A model generated the notes under the pieces. It worked only from the letters and a program-made list of their open reading frames with translations, did no database searches and was not told the DNA's origin. Below, in pieces: positions 1 through 11,128 of a stretch of 64,000 nucleotides of DNA. Source of the stretch: Rhizopus sp. PT2906 (taxonomy: Eukaryota > Mucoromycota > Mucoromycetes > Mucorales > Rhizopodaceae); NCBI GenBank assembly GCA_025529335.1, contig JAMYHX010000440.1:1-64000 (forward strand), given 5' to 3'. The position numbers were made by a program, and so were the translations under genes. The first letter of the stretch is position 1, and every line of letters starts with the position of its first letter.

Positions 1-74
1 ACAGGATTTGAACCTGTGCGGGCAGAGCCCATGTGATTTCTAGTCACACTCCTTAACCACTCGGACATAGTGAC
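1..74 (-). tRNA. tRNA-Ser (anticodon AGA), 3' end beyond the window
   Basis: Read from 74 down to 1, the sequence gives a 7-nt 5' acceptor strand (GTCACTA), the D-arm GTCCGAGTGGTTAAGG, an anticodon loop CTAGAAA with anticodon AGA, a long class II variable arm (GGGCTCTGCCC) and a T-loop GGTTCAAATCC. This is the layout of a eukaryotic tRNA-Ser. The last 8 or so bases, the 3' acceptor strand, fall outside the window. No intron is seen. Its 5' end matches the tails of three LINE copies further right. Confidence 0.93.
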
Positions 75-786
75 ACTGCTTAACTTCTCTAACTCTAAAG
101 TACATCATATAATTAATGGATAAAAATTTAACCGGTATAATTCTTTTGTTAATTAACTCATCCGTCGTTTTTTCTACTAATCCATCATTTAGCAACATTA
201 ATGCGTTTATTTCAGCTTCTTTAACTCAAAACTCATGGAGTAATCCGGTTTCAAAGATTCAAGGAGAAGCTACAATTACCAAGAAAGTCAGTAACAAGGA
301 ACTCCCTCTCCTCTACCGCCTCCACTAAGCGCACCCTCTCCGACCGCTCACCGCAACTCCAACCCTTCGACCAAATAAGCCGTCCCATTCGCAAGGTCAA
401 ATCACACAACATCTGTTGTGAGCCCAGCTGTCGGTTATTGAAATACACTTGATCTCATCAAGGAACTGCAGCTTATCCAAAGGTCATCAATTGCAGTATG
501 TCCTCAAGAACATTAGCCGCAGTAGATATAGAAAACATATAAATATCCCTTATTCTTATTATTAATAAAAGATCAATCTATTCTTATAATAAGTTCTTAG
601 TCTTTTATTGTTAATTTCTTATTCTAATCCAAGTCCGAACTTAAGCTTATTTTACATCGACTTCGACTTTGGACACACCCACCAATCCCTCGTGTTCACA
701 GTGGACCAGTCACTTGACTTCAGTTTACCTGCCTCCGTCCCGGATTGGTTCCGACCATACTAAGCCAGGCTTCTTCACGTCGAGTC
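75..786. other. AT-rich interval with a short coding-like remnant
   Basis: No intact gene is visible. Between about 240 and 450 one plus frame stays open with a Ser/Thr/Arg/Pro-rich composition, like a decayed retroelement ORF1 or gag start, but no motif identifies it. The rest is AT-rich. Confidence 0.35.
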
Positions 787-1059
787 TGACGTGTTTAATG
801 AGATAATCATTATAATAACTCGAGTATAATCTTACAGTAGAGCATACATTTTACTTTACATTTCTCTATCGCATCTGATAAGAATAACTTATAATAATAA
901 TTACTATAGTAGCTACTAGTATAACAATAATAATATAAATAGCAGTCATAAATTCTCTCTCTATAAAACGAACACGCGTCTTATTTAACAACATTCAGCT
1001 CTTCTTAATAAAGAATCTAATTCGCATGGCATCGACTTAATAGCCTTTTTACGATAACA
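787..1059 (+). repeat. LTR-like repeat, left copy
   Basis: The segment runs from TGACGTGTTT to ATAACA. It contains a TATAAATA box near 935 and an AATAAAGAATC polyadenylation-like signal near 1,010, the order expected of an LTR. The same sequence in reverse complement lies at 1,892-2,193, with long matching stretches such as TTTACATTTCTCTATCGCATC and TAGTAGCTACTAGTATAACA. The right copy carries about 60 extra internal bases. No clear target-site duplication is seen, so solo LTR is an inference; a terminal inverted repeat is the alternative. Confidence 0.55.
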
Positions 1060-1865
1060 AAGCTGAATATAACAGAGCCTTCGTTCGCTTATCTTGACGT
1101 TCATTTCAGTCCACAGGGTAAAATTGTCACTGACCTTCTTATTCGTAAGAACACAGCCTCTGCTATCTCTGCCATGCGTGCCACTCTTTTGTCCATCGGT
1201 GTTCCATCTTCAAGCTTCTCTCGCCTTATTGCCAGTTGTCTCTATGCTACATTCATTCGACCCAAGTTTGAGTACGGTCTGTGCATATGTACCTTCCTGG
1301 TCAAGCAGCTGGCTCTTTTGGAAAAGGCTCAAGATCATTGTCTCTGTATGGCTTTTGGTGGCCATCGTGCCTCATCCATCAGTGTCTTCAAACACTTGGT
1401 TAACCTGTCCAGCATGACTGAACGTTCCAACATCTTGGTGTTCAAGTTCATCCTCCGAGTCCACTTTCTCCCTGAAGATACCCTCCTTTCTCTCCTTTTA
1501 CGCTTTGTGCAAGATGCTCCCGCCTGTAATCGCTTTCGTTGGTCGGCTTTAGTGGCGTCAAATCCACTATGGCCCAGCCCAACGTTAAATGGTGGTCATG
1601 TTTCAACAGCTGATCGTGTTGATTACTTCACCTGCTCTGCATATGTTCGCCTTGGTGTGGCAACTTATCGCACTCAAAGCCTAACCAAGGCTTATCAGAA
1701 ATCAAGTCTTCCTATCCTTCTCTCTGCCTGTCGTCCATATCATGGTGTAGATCCAATCCTTACGTTACCAATGAGCGTCTACTATCGTAGTCGTCTTCTG
1801 TGGTGGCGTATGGGTTGGCTACCAGGTCGCCCTATCGCTTGTCGCTGTGGTCATCCACGGAGTGG
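1060..1865 (+). mobile_element. LINE copy A, C-terminal ORF2 fragment (part 1)
   Basis: The plus frames encode the region after the reverse transcriptase of a non-LTR retrotransposon. It matches LINE copy B (about 6,380-7,130) almost residue for residue: a conserved YL-V-F start, DLLIR-NTASAI, RPKFEYG, CTFL, and the Cys-rich C-terminal motif WLPGRP--CRCGHP. The reading breaks off after CGHP at about 1,860 and resumes at about 2,466. The copy is 5' truncated next to the left LTR-like repeat. The repeat family is certain from the internal comparison; function is lost. Confidence 0.8.
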
Positions 1866-2465
1866 GTGTGGGTGTTGTATTAAGTTTTGTTTGTTATTAT
1901 AAATAAAGGCTATTAAGTCGATGACTTGCGAATTAGATTCTTTATTAAGAAGAGCTCAATATTATCAAATTAAGTTTGTGTGTGAGTTTACTTGGGTAGA
2001 GAATCTATGACTGCTATTTATACTATTGTCGTCACTGACATTATTTATGCTTATGTTATTATTGTTATACTAGTAGCTACTATAGTTATTATTATTATTA
2101 TAAGTTATTCTTATCAGATGCGATAGAGAAATGTAAAGTAGAATGTAAGCTTATACTCGAGTTATTATAATGATTATATCATCAAACACGTCAGTGGGGT
2201 AAGCAGAGACACCCACAGCTGGATGACCCACGACTCACCCGCCTGTCCTTACCTTGGTCTTTTAAAAGCCTCTCACCTCCATGACCATACCCCTCCAACC
2301 TGGACAGGGTTGTCTTCCCTGGATATCCTTCTTGTCATGTAGTCTTACATATCCTTCTCGTGGTTAGTCACCCCTTCTGCCTTCCCATGACCCCTAGACT
2401 ACTCCTTCATCTACTAGTCGCGGTATAATCCAGTGGATGTGCAAACTTGAAAGGGTAGTGGAGGA
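1866..2465 (-). mobile_element. Insertion splitting LINE copy A, containing the right LTR-like repeat
   Basis: LINE copy A is interrupted exactly within its C-terminal CxCGHP...H motif: the left side ends at CGHP and the right side resumes at SRAHLL-CLRV. The roughly 600 bp between them are foreign to the LINE. They carry the minus-strand LTR-like repeat (1,892-2,193) with a TATAAATA box and an AATAAAG signal. About 270 bp of unidentified GC-richer sequence (2,194-2,465) follows. It may be an LTR plus internal 3' sequence of a gypsy-type element. Exact ends and duplication are not resolved. Confidence 0.55.
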
Positions 2466-3444
2466 CCCCCCATATGCATCTAGAGCACATTTGTTGAGCT
2501 GCCTTCGGGTGACGATACGTCTTAATGTTGCTCCCAACACTCGCCCTAATTCGCTGGATTATGTTATCAATCAACTACCTCGAAAGATTCCAGTTCGACA
2601 CTCTCCTTCTCTCCTCTTTCGTTGGTCTGCTTGGTGGCCAGTTATCTGTGCCATCTTGTTTGAAATAGAACAAATCTGCCAGCCAGAAGAGGAATTCTCA
2701 ACAGCAGCATCTGATACCTCTGGCTTCTCACTCCTCGACAAACTTAAGCCAGTTCCAACTGTGCCTCTCTCCGCTCTCCTGCCAACCGCTGAATAATTTC
2801 ATGTTGCTCACTTGTAGACTGTAAAATAAGAAAATACAAAAAAAAAAACATAACTATTATTACCTCACGCCATCTGGCTTTTTAACTTCGTCCAGTCTTT
2901 GACTGTTGGCTTTACTTTACCTTGTTTAAAACAAAATATAAAAAGAACAAAATCCAAAAACGTTTATTTTATATATATTTATTCATTTGTCCAAACATTT
3001 ATAGCTACTAACCTTTTGTTCCATAGCTCTCAAAATCCACTTTATCTGCTACTATAGCATCCTTGCTCCTTTTGGATATTCATCTTGGCCTTAGTATCCT
3101 TCATACATCTCTCTCTTGGCTTAAGCCTCATCAACTTCACCAACATTTGCCACTATTATATGTGCCCATCAATCCACCTTTCTCTCGCGCTCTGTCGCCC
3201 TTCACTCTTGCTCTCTCGGCCTCTGTCGCCCCTCCATCTCTTGTCATATAAGCTCTCCATGTCGATCACCATTCAAGATCCGATTCATGCCGCTCTTCTT
3301 CACCTTTTTTCAGCTACATGCTGTTTTTTATTCTATTATCCTATTAAACCAGTAATAATCACTCCAAGGCGAGTCACTATGCCCACACTGGCGACGTCTC
3401 CATACCTTTTAATAAAGAAAATCTTTTATCTCGGACATAGTGAT
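2466..3444 (+). mobile_element. LINE copy A, C-terminus and 3' UTR (part 2)
   Basis: An open plus frame continues the LINE C-terminus to a stop near 2,796 (shared motifs NQLPRK-PV, FEIEQICQP-EEFS and LLDKLKP). An AT-rich 3' region follows. The last 140 bp (about 3,300-3,429) are near-identical in layout to the 3' ends of copies B and C: CTTTTTTCAGCTACAT..., AAGGCGAG, GGCGACGTCTCC, AATAAAG, TCTTTTAT. It is followed by CTCGGACATAGTGAT at 3,430-3,444, which matches the tRNA-Ser 5' end in antisense. A new LINE sequence begins directly after. Confidence 0.75.
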
Positions 3445-4046
3445 ACCTCCCTCGTCGATACCGTGAACCCATCTCCAACATCCGTACAAAGATTCGTTCC
3501 CTACATATTGATAACGCTCGTATCCTAGATGTCTTTTATCCTACCTGTCGTGCCGTTGGTCTCCTCCTCTACAACGACTATATCCCCACCGTCACCAGCA
3601 TCCTCACCAAAGCGGGAATTGCACAGCTGTCAGTCTTCAACCCCAGAGACGAAGCCAGCCTCTGCGATCCCAAACATGCCCAACTTCCACCTGACGGCCG
3701 TACAGCCATGATCACCAGTATTCATACCATATACACTCTTCGCGCCTTAAAGCGTATCCGTTCTGAGGTTCGCCCTGCTGTCCTAAGAGCCTTCATCGAA
3801 TGCAACTGGCTCCCAGCTACTCAGTATGCTGATTACACCAATGAATTAGCAGCCAACAACAATAGCCAACCCTCTGCACTTGTCAATACAGAAATGTCTG
3901 ATATCCCTACAGCACCACCTTCAACACTCGCACTCCCCTCTCCTACTGGTGATGGTCAACCAGTCGAAGGCCAATTATGCGTACTATAAACAGTATATAT
4001 ACTGATACTAACATATACTCCCTTCACACTCCTTCTACTAACAATT

Positions 4047-5107
4047 TACTAACAATCACTCAATGGGACTCCAATGGTTGTGCTCGACACACCATTGAAG
4101 CCGTCACCAACTTCATTCCTTCAACACATCTTCTATTCCTCACAGAAACTTAGCTCCTCTCTCCTCTCCGCTTCCTTACAAACTGGCAACAGTTCCACAC
4201 CTACGCCGTCCCAGTTGACAACACATACCGAGGTGAAATGTGTATCAGTTTACTCGTACATCATGATTGCCCGTATCCTGTTACTCAATTTCTCTCCACA
4301 TCACCGCATGTCCTATCCTGCCAGGTATCAAACTTACTTATTCACTGTGTGTACCTTCCACCTGCACTTCCAGATGATGAAGCTATCGCAGTTCCTCAAC
4401 AATTATCTATACAAACTCACCCTTCCCAAGCGAATACAATCATTTGTGGTGATTTCAATGTACGCCATTCAGCTCTCCTTGGTGACTCACGAACTACCCA
4501 AAGAGGCACAGCCTTCTATAATTGGATGGTTGAAAATGGTTTACATTGCTGGAACTCAGAGTTGGCCTTTGGTATACCCACTTATAACTCCCACTCTAGA
4601 ATTAATCAACGTACATGTATACCTTTCCATAGTATCATTGATCACTTTCTTAGCACAGATGGCCTATTGAACCCTACCCTTGTTGTTCATGAAGATCTCG
4701 CACTTGAATCGGACTACCGTCCGCTCACTCTTTGTTGCTTAGTGCCTCCTGCACCTTCTACTCCAGATCATTCTCGTCTCTTGTGGCATCTCAGTCGTTT
4801 ACAAGAACAGGATTGTCCTTTCGGGGAAAAGATCAGTACAAAGGTTGCACCCTTCAAAATACTTCTTCTTGACTACATTGCTGAGGATGGTAAGTATACA
4901 GACACAGCTCCTAACATTGATGATCTTGCCACTACCTTCAATGACATGATCCATTTATGCTTGGATAATTCTGTTGGCAGAAGAAGCCCACGTCCCTGTC
5001 ATCACTCCTGGTTCTGGACCTCTGACCTACAAGATGCTTTTGATCACAGAGAAGCCTGCCGACGAGCCTGGAAATGCGCTCCTGATCTGGATAAAGTTTC
5101 CAAATAG
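4047..5107 (+). pseudogene. LINE copy B endonuclease domain
   Basis: The frame starting before 4,238 reads as an endonuclease/exonuclease/phosphatase-fold domain of a LINE. A GDFN motif (about 4,447) carries the catalytic Asp and Asn. An IIDHFL block (about 4,637) and SDYRPL (about 4,709) correspond to the usual SDH-P end motif, with the catalytic His replaced by Tyr. A stop lies upstream, in the segment matching the LTETW motif of copy C. The endonuclease nicks the target site in active elements. Here the His-to-Tyr change and the stops make activity unlikely. Confidence 0.75.
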
Positions 5108-5193
5108 AACACTTACCTCTCAGCCTGTGCCTGTACAAATCTGCCCTTCGTCGTCGTCGTCGACGTGCCACTTGATACCGATTCTGCAAGAAA

Positions 5194-7478
5194 TTGTCGA
5201 ATGGACTACTTTCTGACATCACTTCCATTGTGCGCCACATCCGTCGTAACCGGACTGCCACTCCTCAATTCTCACAATCAGAAGGCTCACATGTCGCTGC
5301 TGCTGTAATGGCTCGTCATCTGCAAAGTGTGTTCTCAGGAACTACACTACCAACTACAAGACCTACTGCTCCGCTTATCCCACAGGGTCCTCATCCGATT
5401 ACTCCTGATATCTGTTCCATTACTGAGAGTACAGTGCGTTACGCCTTGTTGCGTCGTCTGTCTCGACGTAAAGCTCCTGGGGCTGATAATCTACGAACCG
5501 AGATGCTATTACCAATAGCAGAAGTCATTGTCCCAGTAATTACCCTTTTGTTTCAACTTTGTTGGAAATGGTCCTGCGTCCCTCGCTTGTGGTGCACTGC
5601 CTAGGTAGTCCCTATCTACAAAAGAGGCGATACATTAGATCCAGGTAACTACTGGCCCATATCACTAACTTCCATTATGCGCAAGCTCCTTGAGCTTTGT
5701 CTTCTGTCAGAGCTTGAGAATACAGTCCCTACACTCGACCCTGAACAAGGTGGTTTCCGACGCCAACGAAGCGCTCTTGACCAAGCATTGTGCCTACAAG
5801 AGATCTGTCGCCAACACCGTTTTGATCATTGCAATAAACCTCCAGTTTTAGCCTTTCTTGATATCAAATCAGCTTATGATACGGTTGATCGAGCTGTCAT
5901 CTGGCGTGCCCTTGAAACCCACGTTTCTGATCCTATGCTTGGTCTTCTACAATGTTTTTTTTCGCAAGATAAGTATTCAAGTACTCATAACTGAACATGC
6001 ATATGCTACCTTCTGGCCTCGCACTGGCGTTCTTCAAGGATCGATCCTTTCTCCTTCTTTATATTCCATCTATATCAATAGTCTTCCTATACTGTTGTGT
6101 GAAGTACTAATGCCAGTCTCTTCTCATATGTATAGTTCTATGCCTCGCCGTGAGTATGAAGGTCTATGGATCAATTGTCTCCTTTATGCTGTTGACGTTG
6201 TTCTCATTGCTGCACCAGAGGTCATACCTCGACTGCTCAAGAAGGCAGAAGAACACTCCGTTTCCCTTGTGTACCACTGGAATCTAGCAAAATGTGTCGT
6301 ATTCAACTCTCCCAGCATCTGTGGTGCTCGTCGGCTGCAGCGGTATGGATCTCCAATTTCAAATGCTGACTCTTTGTGTATCTTGGTGTACCTTTTGATA
6401 TCAAGGTCGTATCGCCACTGACCTCCTCATTCGCCGCAACACTGCTTCTGCCATTACCGCCAGCAAAGAACACTTCTGCCCATTAAATTGTGTGATTCTA
6501 ACTTCTCTCGCCTGACTACCAGCCGTCTATATGCAACGTTAACTAGGCCTAAATTTGAATATGGCCCCTGTCTTTGTACCTTCCTCATTCGTCAAATGAA
6601 CCTAGAACGTGCCCAAGATCAATGCCTTAGAATGGCATTTGGTGGTTATGCTACATCTTCCACGGGAGTGTTTAAGCATTTAACAAACCTCCCCCCATAT
6701 GATTGAAAGAACCAATATACTGACGTTCAAATTCATCATCCGTGTTCACTTCTTGCCTGGCAATGCACTTCTCTCTGCTGTCCTTCGTTTTGTAAATGCC
6801 TCTGCTCCTCACACTCATTTCAGGTGACCCACCCTTTGTGTCAAGAATGCCATATGGCCCCAACCCCTCCCCATGGTTGATTCTACTTCCTTAGACAATC
6901 GACTCACCCATTTCATATCGTCGGCTAACGTCCGAAAAAGCATTCTTGCTTATAGGACTTAGATACTCACCTCAAGGCGCCAACTACCAAAGCCTCCTGT
7001 TCTCCTGGTGACCTGCCGCCCTCATCTAGGTATTGATCCCATTCTCACCTTGCCTATGAATGTCTATACCAGAAGTCGGCTCATTCGCTGGCGAATGGAT
7101 TGGCTTCCCGGACGCCCAAAACCCTGCCGTTGTGGACACCCACATGCATCAAGAAGGCATCTTCTCGACTGCTTACGTGTGGCCTCTCGTCTCAACGTTG
7201 CATTACACACTAGGCCAACTCCATTGGGCTACGCCCTCAACCAGTTGCCTCGAAAACTACCTGTTGCTCATTCGTCTCACTTGTTTGCTCGTTGGTCTGC
7301 CTGCTGGCCGGTAGAATGTCAAGTATTCTTTGAGATTGAACAAATCTGTCAACCAGATGAGGAATTCTCAAATGCTACTTCTGACGTCTCCGGCTCATTG
7401 CTCTTAGACAAGTTAAAACCTTCTCCTCCTGTTGCAGCTGTCCTTGTTGCCACCGACTCTCTGCAGTCGTCACCGTAA
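5194..7478 (+). pseudogene. LINE copy B reverse transcriptase and C-terminal region
   Basis: Plus frames read in succession through LINE reverse-transcriptase motifs: RRKAPGADNLRTEMLL, a segment matching VPIYKRGD-DPGNYWPISL, GGFRRQRSALDQ, LAFLDIKSAYDTVD (catalytic Asp), GVLQGSILSPSLYSIY and LLYAVDVVLIA. The last is normally YADD, so the first catalytic Asp is Val. An in-frame TAG at 5,602-5,604 and frameshifts near 5,990 and 6,420 break it. The C-terminus (7,008-7,478) carries CRCGHP-----HLLDCLRV, a Cys/His motif usual in these elements. The element cannot make an active polymerase. Confidence 0.8.
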
Positions 7479-7964
7479 CTCTTATCTCAATATAGCTATA
7501 AATTATTACTTGTCATCTTATTTATTATCTTTTTCACTGCTACTAACACCTTCTACATAGACTTAACAAGCTCACAACTCTCACTCTCTACTGCCACATA
7601 GCCTTTATCATTCTTATGCTGACTGGTCTATAGCGCGTCTCTGCGTATCATACCTAACCTGACTCTTCCTTTGGTACGCAAGAAATAATCTCGTTCAGCT
7701 GATTATCCTCTATCAAGTCTGCCTCTTTCTCAATCTAACTGATTTATTCCACTCAATCACTGAGTTTCTCGTCACCTACACAATGATCGACACATTGATT
7801 CCCAGATTCATGCAGATCGCTACACCTTTTTTCAGTCTTTACTGTTTTTATTACACATCCTTATATTTGCGCTTCTAAGGCGAGGCAATTTTTCCACATC
7901 GGTCCTGCCTCCTATACCTTTATTAATAAAGATAACCTTTCATCTTGGACATAGTGACGACACT

Positions 7965-8530
7965 TCTTTCGTGTTTCTGATTGGCAAAAGGGAGCCCAAG
8001 AAATTGTTAAAAGACTTTTTGACAGCAGCAAGAAGTATGACACATCAAGTGCAGTTGGCGCTGAACACCAAAGCCCAGACAAAAGCAAACAAGTGCCTCT
8101 AATTTCTGTTGACCTCCCTTACTCCTCTCAACGAAAGCGGATCATTGTGTTCGAATGTCGTTCTTTTGTTAAGTATGAGAGAAAAACGAGCCATACCTAC
8201 AAAACGAATTAGTGAAGAAATCAAAAGAAAATGCAAACAATCCAACGGGAGGGGGACCGAATTTGTATCGGTTGACGAGTATTTAACGAGCCAGATATGT
8301 AACAAGCGCAAAATCAATTAATTAAATAATATCTCAATTACTGAATCAAAGCGAAGAGTACACTCTGTCCTCAAGTGTGAATCTTGTGGTACAGTGTGGA
8401 ATCGCGATGTGAACAGTGCATTAAATGGCATCTTTGTTTACAAATCAAAACATGACAATGAAAGTTCTCCTCCCTTCAAAAGATTAACAGTGCTCCTGAA
8501 TTTAATGCGCTGTCCATAATAGTGTATTAC
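7965..8530 (+). pseudogene. Decayed Fanzor (eukaryotic TnpB-like nuclease) C-terminal region
   Basis: Three plus frames together give the RuvC/zinc-finger end of a Fanzor protein. The frame at 8,109-8,321 carries PTKRISEEIK, then FVSVDEYLTSQIC (about 8,262-8,300). A second frame (about 8,329-8,520) continues with VLKCESCGTVWNRDVNSALN. The pattern of VDEY-TS--C, then C--CG---NRDVN-A-N, is the hallmark of TnpB/Fanzor proteins, and the D of NRD is the last RuvC catalytic Asp. The second Cys of the first zinc knuckle reads Arg, and stops lie between the frames, so the gene is dead. It starts right after the LINE B tail. Confidence 0.8.
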
Positions 8531-8628
8531 TTAACACTTCGGCAAATATAAATTGATAACACGTTATTTTTTACTCATTATTTTTTTAATTATGCATAGA
8601 GAATATAATAATAAAACTAAAGGCTAAA

Positions 8629-10704
8629 TTACGGTAAATTCCCACGTTGGGTTACATCTGCATTGCCTTCCAGTGCCTTGGATTTTCCACGAAGCTTATC
8701 CACATAGGAGGTATCGATAAAGTATTCTGCCAAGATCACTTCAAGTTCTTCTACTCTTGAGCTTAACTCGCTATTCTTACTACGCTCTTTACGTAGCATA
8801 TCATATATTGCTTGAATATCTGCAGAAACAGGGGTTGCTGCCTTTTGATAATCAGTTGTCCTGTCATTGAGTGAAGGCAGACTAAATGGGTCTCTAGAGA
8901 CCTTTGAACTTTCGTTGGATTTGCCGAAAGGATCAGCCATTAGAGCCTCAAATGAGGTGCTGTTGGTGTTTTGATCGTGAATAGAGCTATCTGGTACAAA
9001 TACGTTTTCTTGGATAGGTGTTCTATCAAATTCTCTAAGTTCTGCTGCTCCTTTATTTGACCCGGTTGTCGAATCACTTTCTCTTCTTTGTTTTCTTATC
9101 ATCGTTTTACTTCGCTCTCCGCTGCGGAAGAACCAGGGAAGTATGGATGATGTGGAGGAAGCATATGTGGTATACTTATTGTCTTCTGCTTCTTGACCAG
9201 ACATGTACATTTCGATATTGTCTTGTTTGCCTTTCTTTTGCTTTCGGTTATTGATCATAACCGGTACATGATGAACTAAGCCCCATGGTGTTAGTCTTGT
9301 CATGCCGAAAAGAATAATATATATAGTGGTAAGAACTCCATAGCAGCCACCTGCCATAGCAAGAGAAGCAAGCAATGTATGCTGTCTTATTTCTGACTAT
9401 TGATTTTATAAGTAATGTGTTTAACTAGAATCTTGTATAATTACCATCACATCAATAGTGCTTTGGGCTAACTGGACAGACATGAAACCGTGGTATGACT
9501 AAATAAATAAAATAGGAAAATCAGGACATAAATTGCTTGTGGCACGATGACGATCTTACGGTTCTGTTGACAACTGAGTTGGGAGAAGTAGGCGCTAGTG
9601 GCCAGTTTTGCTGGAAGATCGAAAGAGTATGGATATCTACATAGTTTGGTGTCTATAGATTTTTGTTAATTATTTAGAAATAAAAGATAAATCGCATTAC
9701 AAAGCCAAAAACTGAAGCTGCATCGTGTGGTTTTATAGCGCGGTACCTCTTTGGGGTATAGAATATGGAAGATGTATAGTTCAAAAAAGTAGTTGCCCTA
9801 TTAGCGCCCAGTCTAATATTGGTGAGCATTCTTTGCTACATTACATAAATGTCAGGCAGGGCACATACACACATCACCACAATTTTATTTTACCTCTACA
9901 GGTGTGTCACCGATTGTATACTTCTTCCATGGATTAAATTGCGGATCATACAGTTGAACGGCTATTGCTGGAGTTGAAATAGAAGCATAAGAGATGTTCT
10001 GTAAGTCATCAATCTTCCAGTAAAAATCAATTCTTCTCATCGCCTCTCTGTTATCATAAGCAAAGCCCGTTGCCATGCTCATCGTGCCGTTGGTCTCAAA
10101 AATATAGCATCTAGATGTATCACCAGTTGACTCTCCCGCACGGAAAAATCTTGTCCAACAGTCATTTAATGGGATCGTTGTCCAATTAAAGAACATCCCC
10201 GAGCAATGTACCATGTGCATACTTGTATTTTGCACGCAAAACTCAATATCGGGCGTATCAATCTTGTTGGTGATCGCTTCTGATGATGTTTGAATTAATG
10301 GTCGATCATGATACATCTACTGTGTATTAAGATCAAGATTAAAGTCGAGTTATTGATAAACTACCAGGTTGATCAAGTATCCACAGAAACCTAAAAATGC
10401 TAGACCCATTGTAATAGCAGTGGCACCTCTACTATAGACAAGGGCTCTGGGCTCCAAAGGCTATACAAAGAAAATAGGTTAATTTTGTAGAGCCGTGACC
10501 ATCTGTTCTTACCCTTCTATAACATGCTTCAGGTATAAAATGCATAAACTGGAAAAAAAAAAAAGTTAAAGGAAATAAAAGAGATACAAGAAAAGCTTTT
10601 TTTTGTTAGTTTTCATCAATTATACACTGTACCTTGTACGACGATCTTTTTTGAAATCTTTGATTTATCAGATTTAAATTATATCTATTATTAACTCTTT
10701 TCAT
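8629..10704 (-). CDS. Two-pass membrane protein with Cys-containing ectodomain and C-terminal coiled coil
   Basis: Family not recognised. Eight exons join in phase: 10704-10633, 10548-10513, 10460-10365, 10316-9894, 9835-9701, 9637-9560, 9498-9445 and 9396-8629, giving 553 residues. A hydrophobic segment lies at about 47-66 (ATAITMGLAFLGFCGYLI) and a second at about 310-331 (YGVLTTIYIILFGM). Between them is a roughly 240-residue domain with several Cys and NxT/NxS sites, likely outside the cytosol. The C-terminal part is Ser/Thr-rich and polar and ends in a heptad-like stretch (about 500-545). The exon 6 acceptor is the least certain; an upstream AG breaks the frame. Plasma or endomembrane location is inferred. 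Confidence 0.7.
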
Positions 10705-11128
10705 TTATTTACTACTTGAAGTATGTCTTCCCCCTCAATAAATGCTCTTTTTTCTGTTCTTTTTACTTTTATTTAACGTTGCGTAGACATTACATGCACA
10801 CTACTCTTGTATACGTCGATAATAAAATGGTGCGCAGGTTGTATCACCTGAGGACAAAAGCCACAACCGTTTAGACCAAAAAAAGAGTTTGTGCGATTTG
10901 GCGACGATAGGGTTACATCACTTCAAGGCCAAAGCATGCATGGTATTCATAAGAGGCTAAGCATGCATAAATTAACGCTTGATAGGAATCAAAAGGTCAA
11001 AATGTAGATTTCTTAAAAATTCTTATTTTGCGATGAACACTTACGCTTTGATGAACTGGATGTCTTAGATACAAGGTTATCTTCTTGGGATAGTTCTTGT
11101 TCGTTACGAGGAGCTCAATATTTTGGCA
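10705..11128. other. AT-rich interval with no recognised gene
   Basis: This is upstream of the membrane-protein gene and downstream (minus sense) of the gypsy remnant. It probably holds the promoter of the former and decayed 3' sequence of the latter. No open frame or repeat could be named. Confidence 0.4.

Larger units (their letters stand above)
3445..7958 (+). mobile_element. LINE copy B, nearly full-length dead non-LTR retrotransposon
   Basis: This 4.5-kb element is bounded by two copies of the same 3' boundary. It carries an ORF1-like Pro/Ser-rich region (about 3,530-4,000), an AP-type endonuclease (4,050-5,107), a reverse transcriptase (5,200-6,400), a C-terminal Cys/His region (6,430-7,478), and a 3' UTR ending in AATAAAG and the 15-mer CTTGGACATAGTGAC (7,944-7,958). 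Stops and frameshifts break ORF2, so it is inactive. Family placement as a LINE follows from the EN-RT order. The clade is not assigned. Confidence 0.85.
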
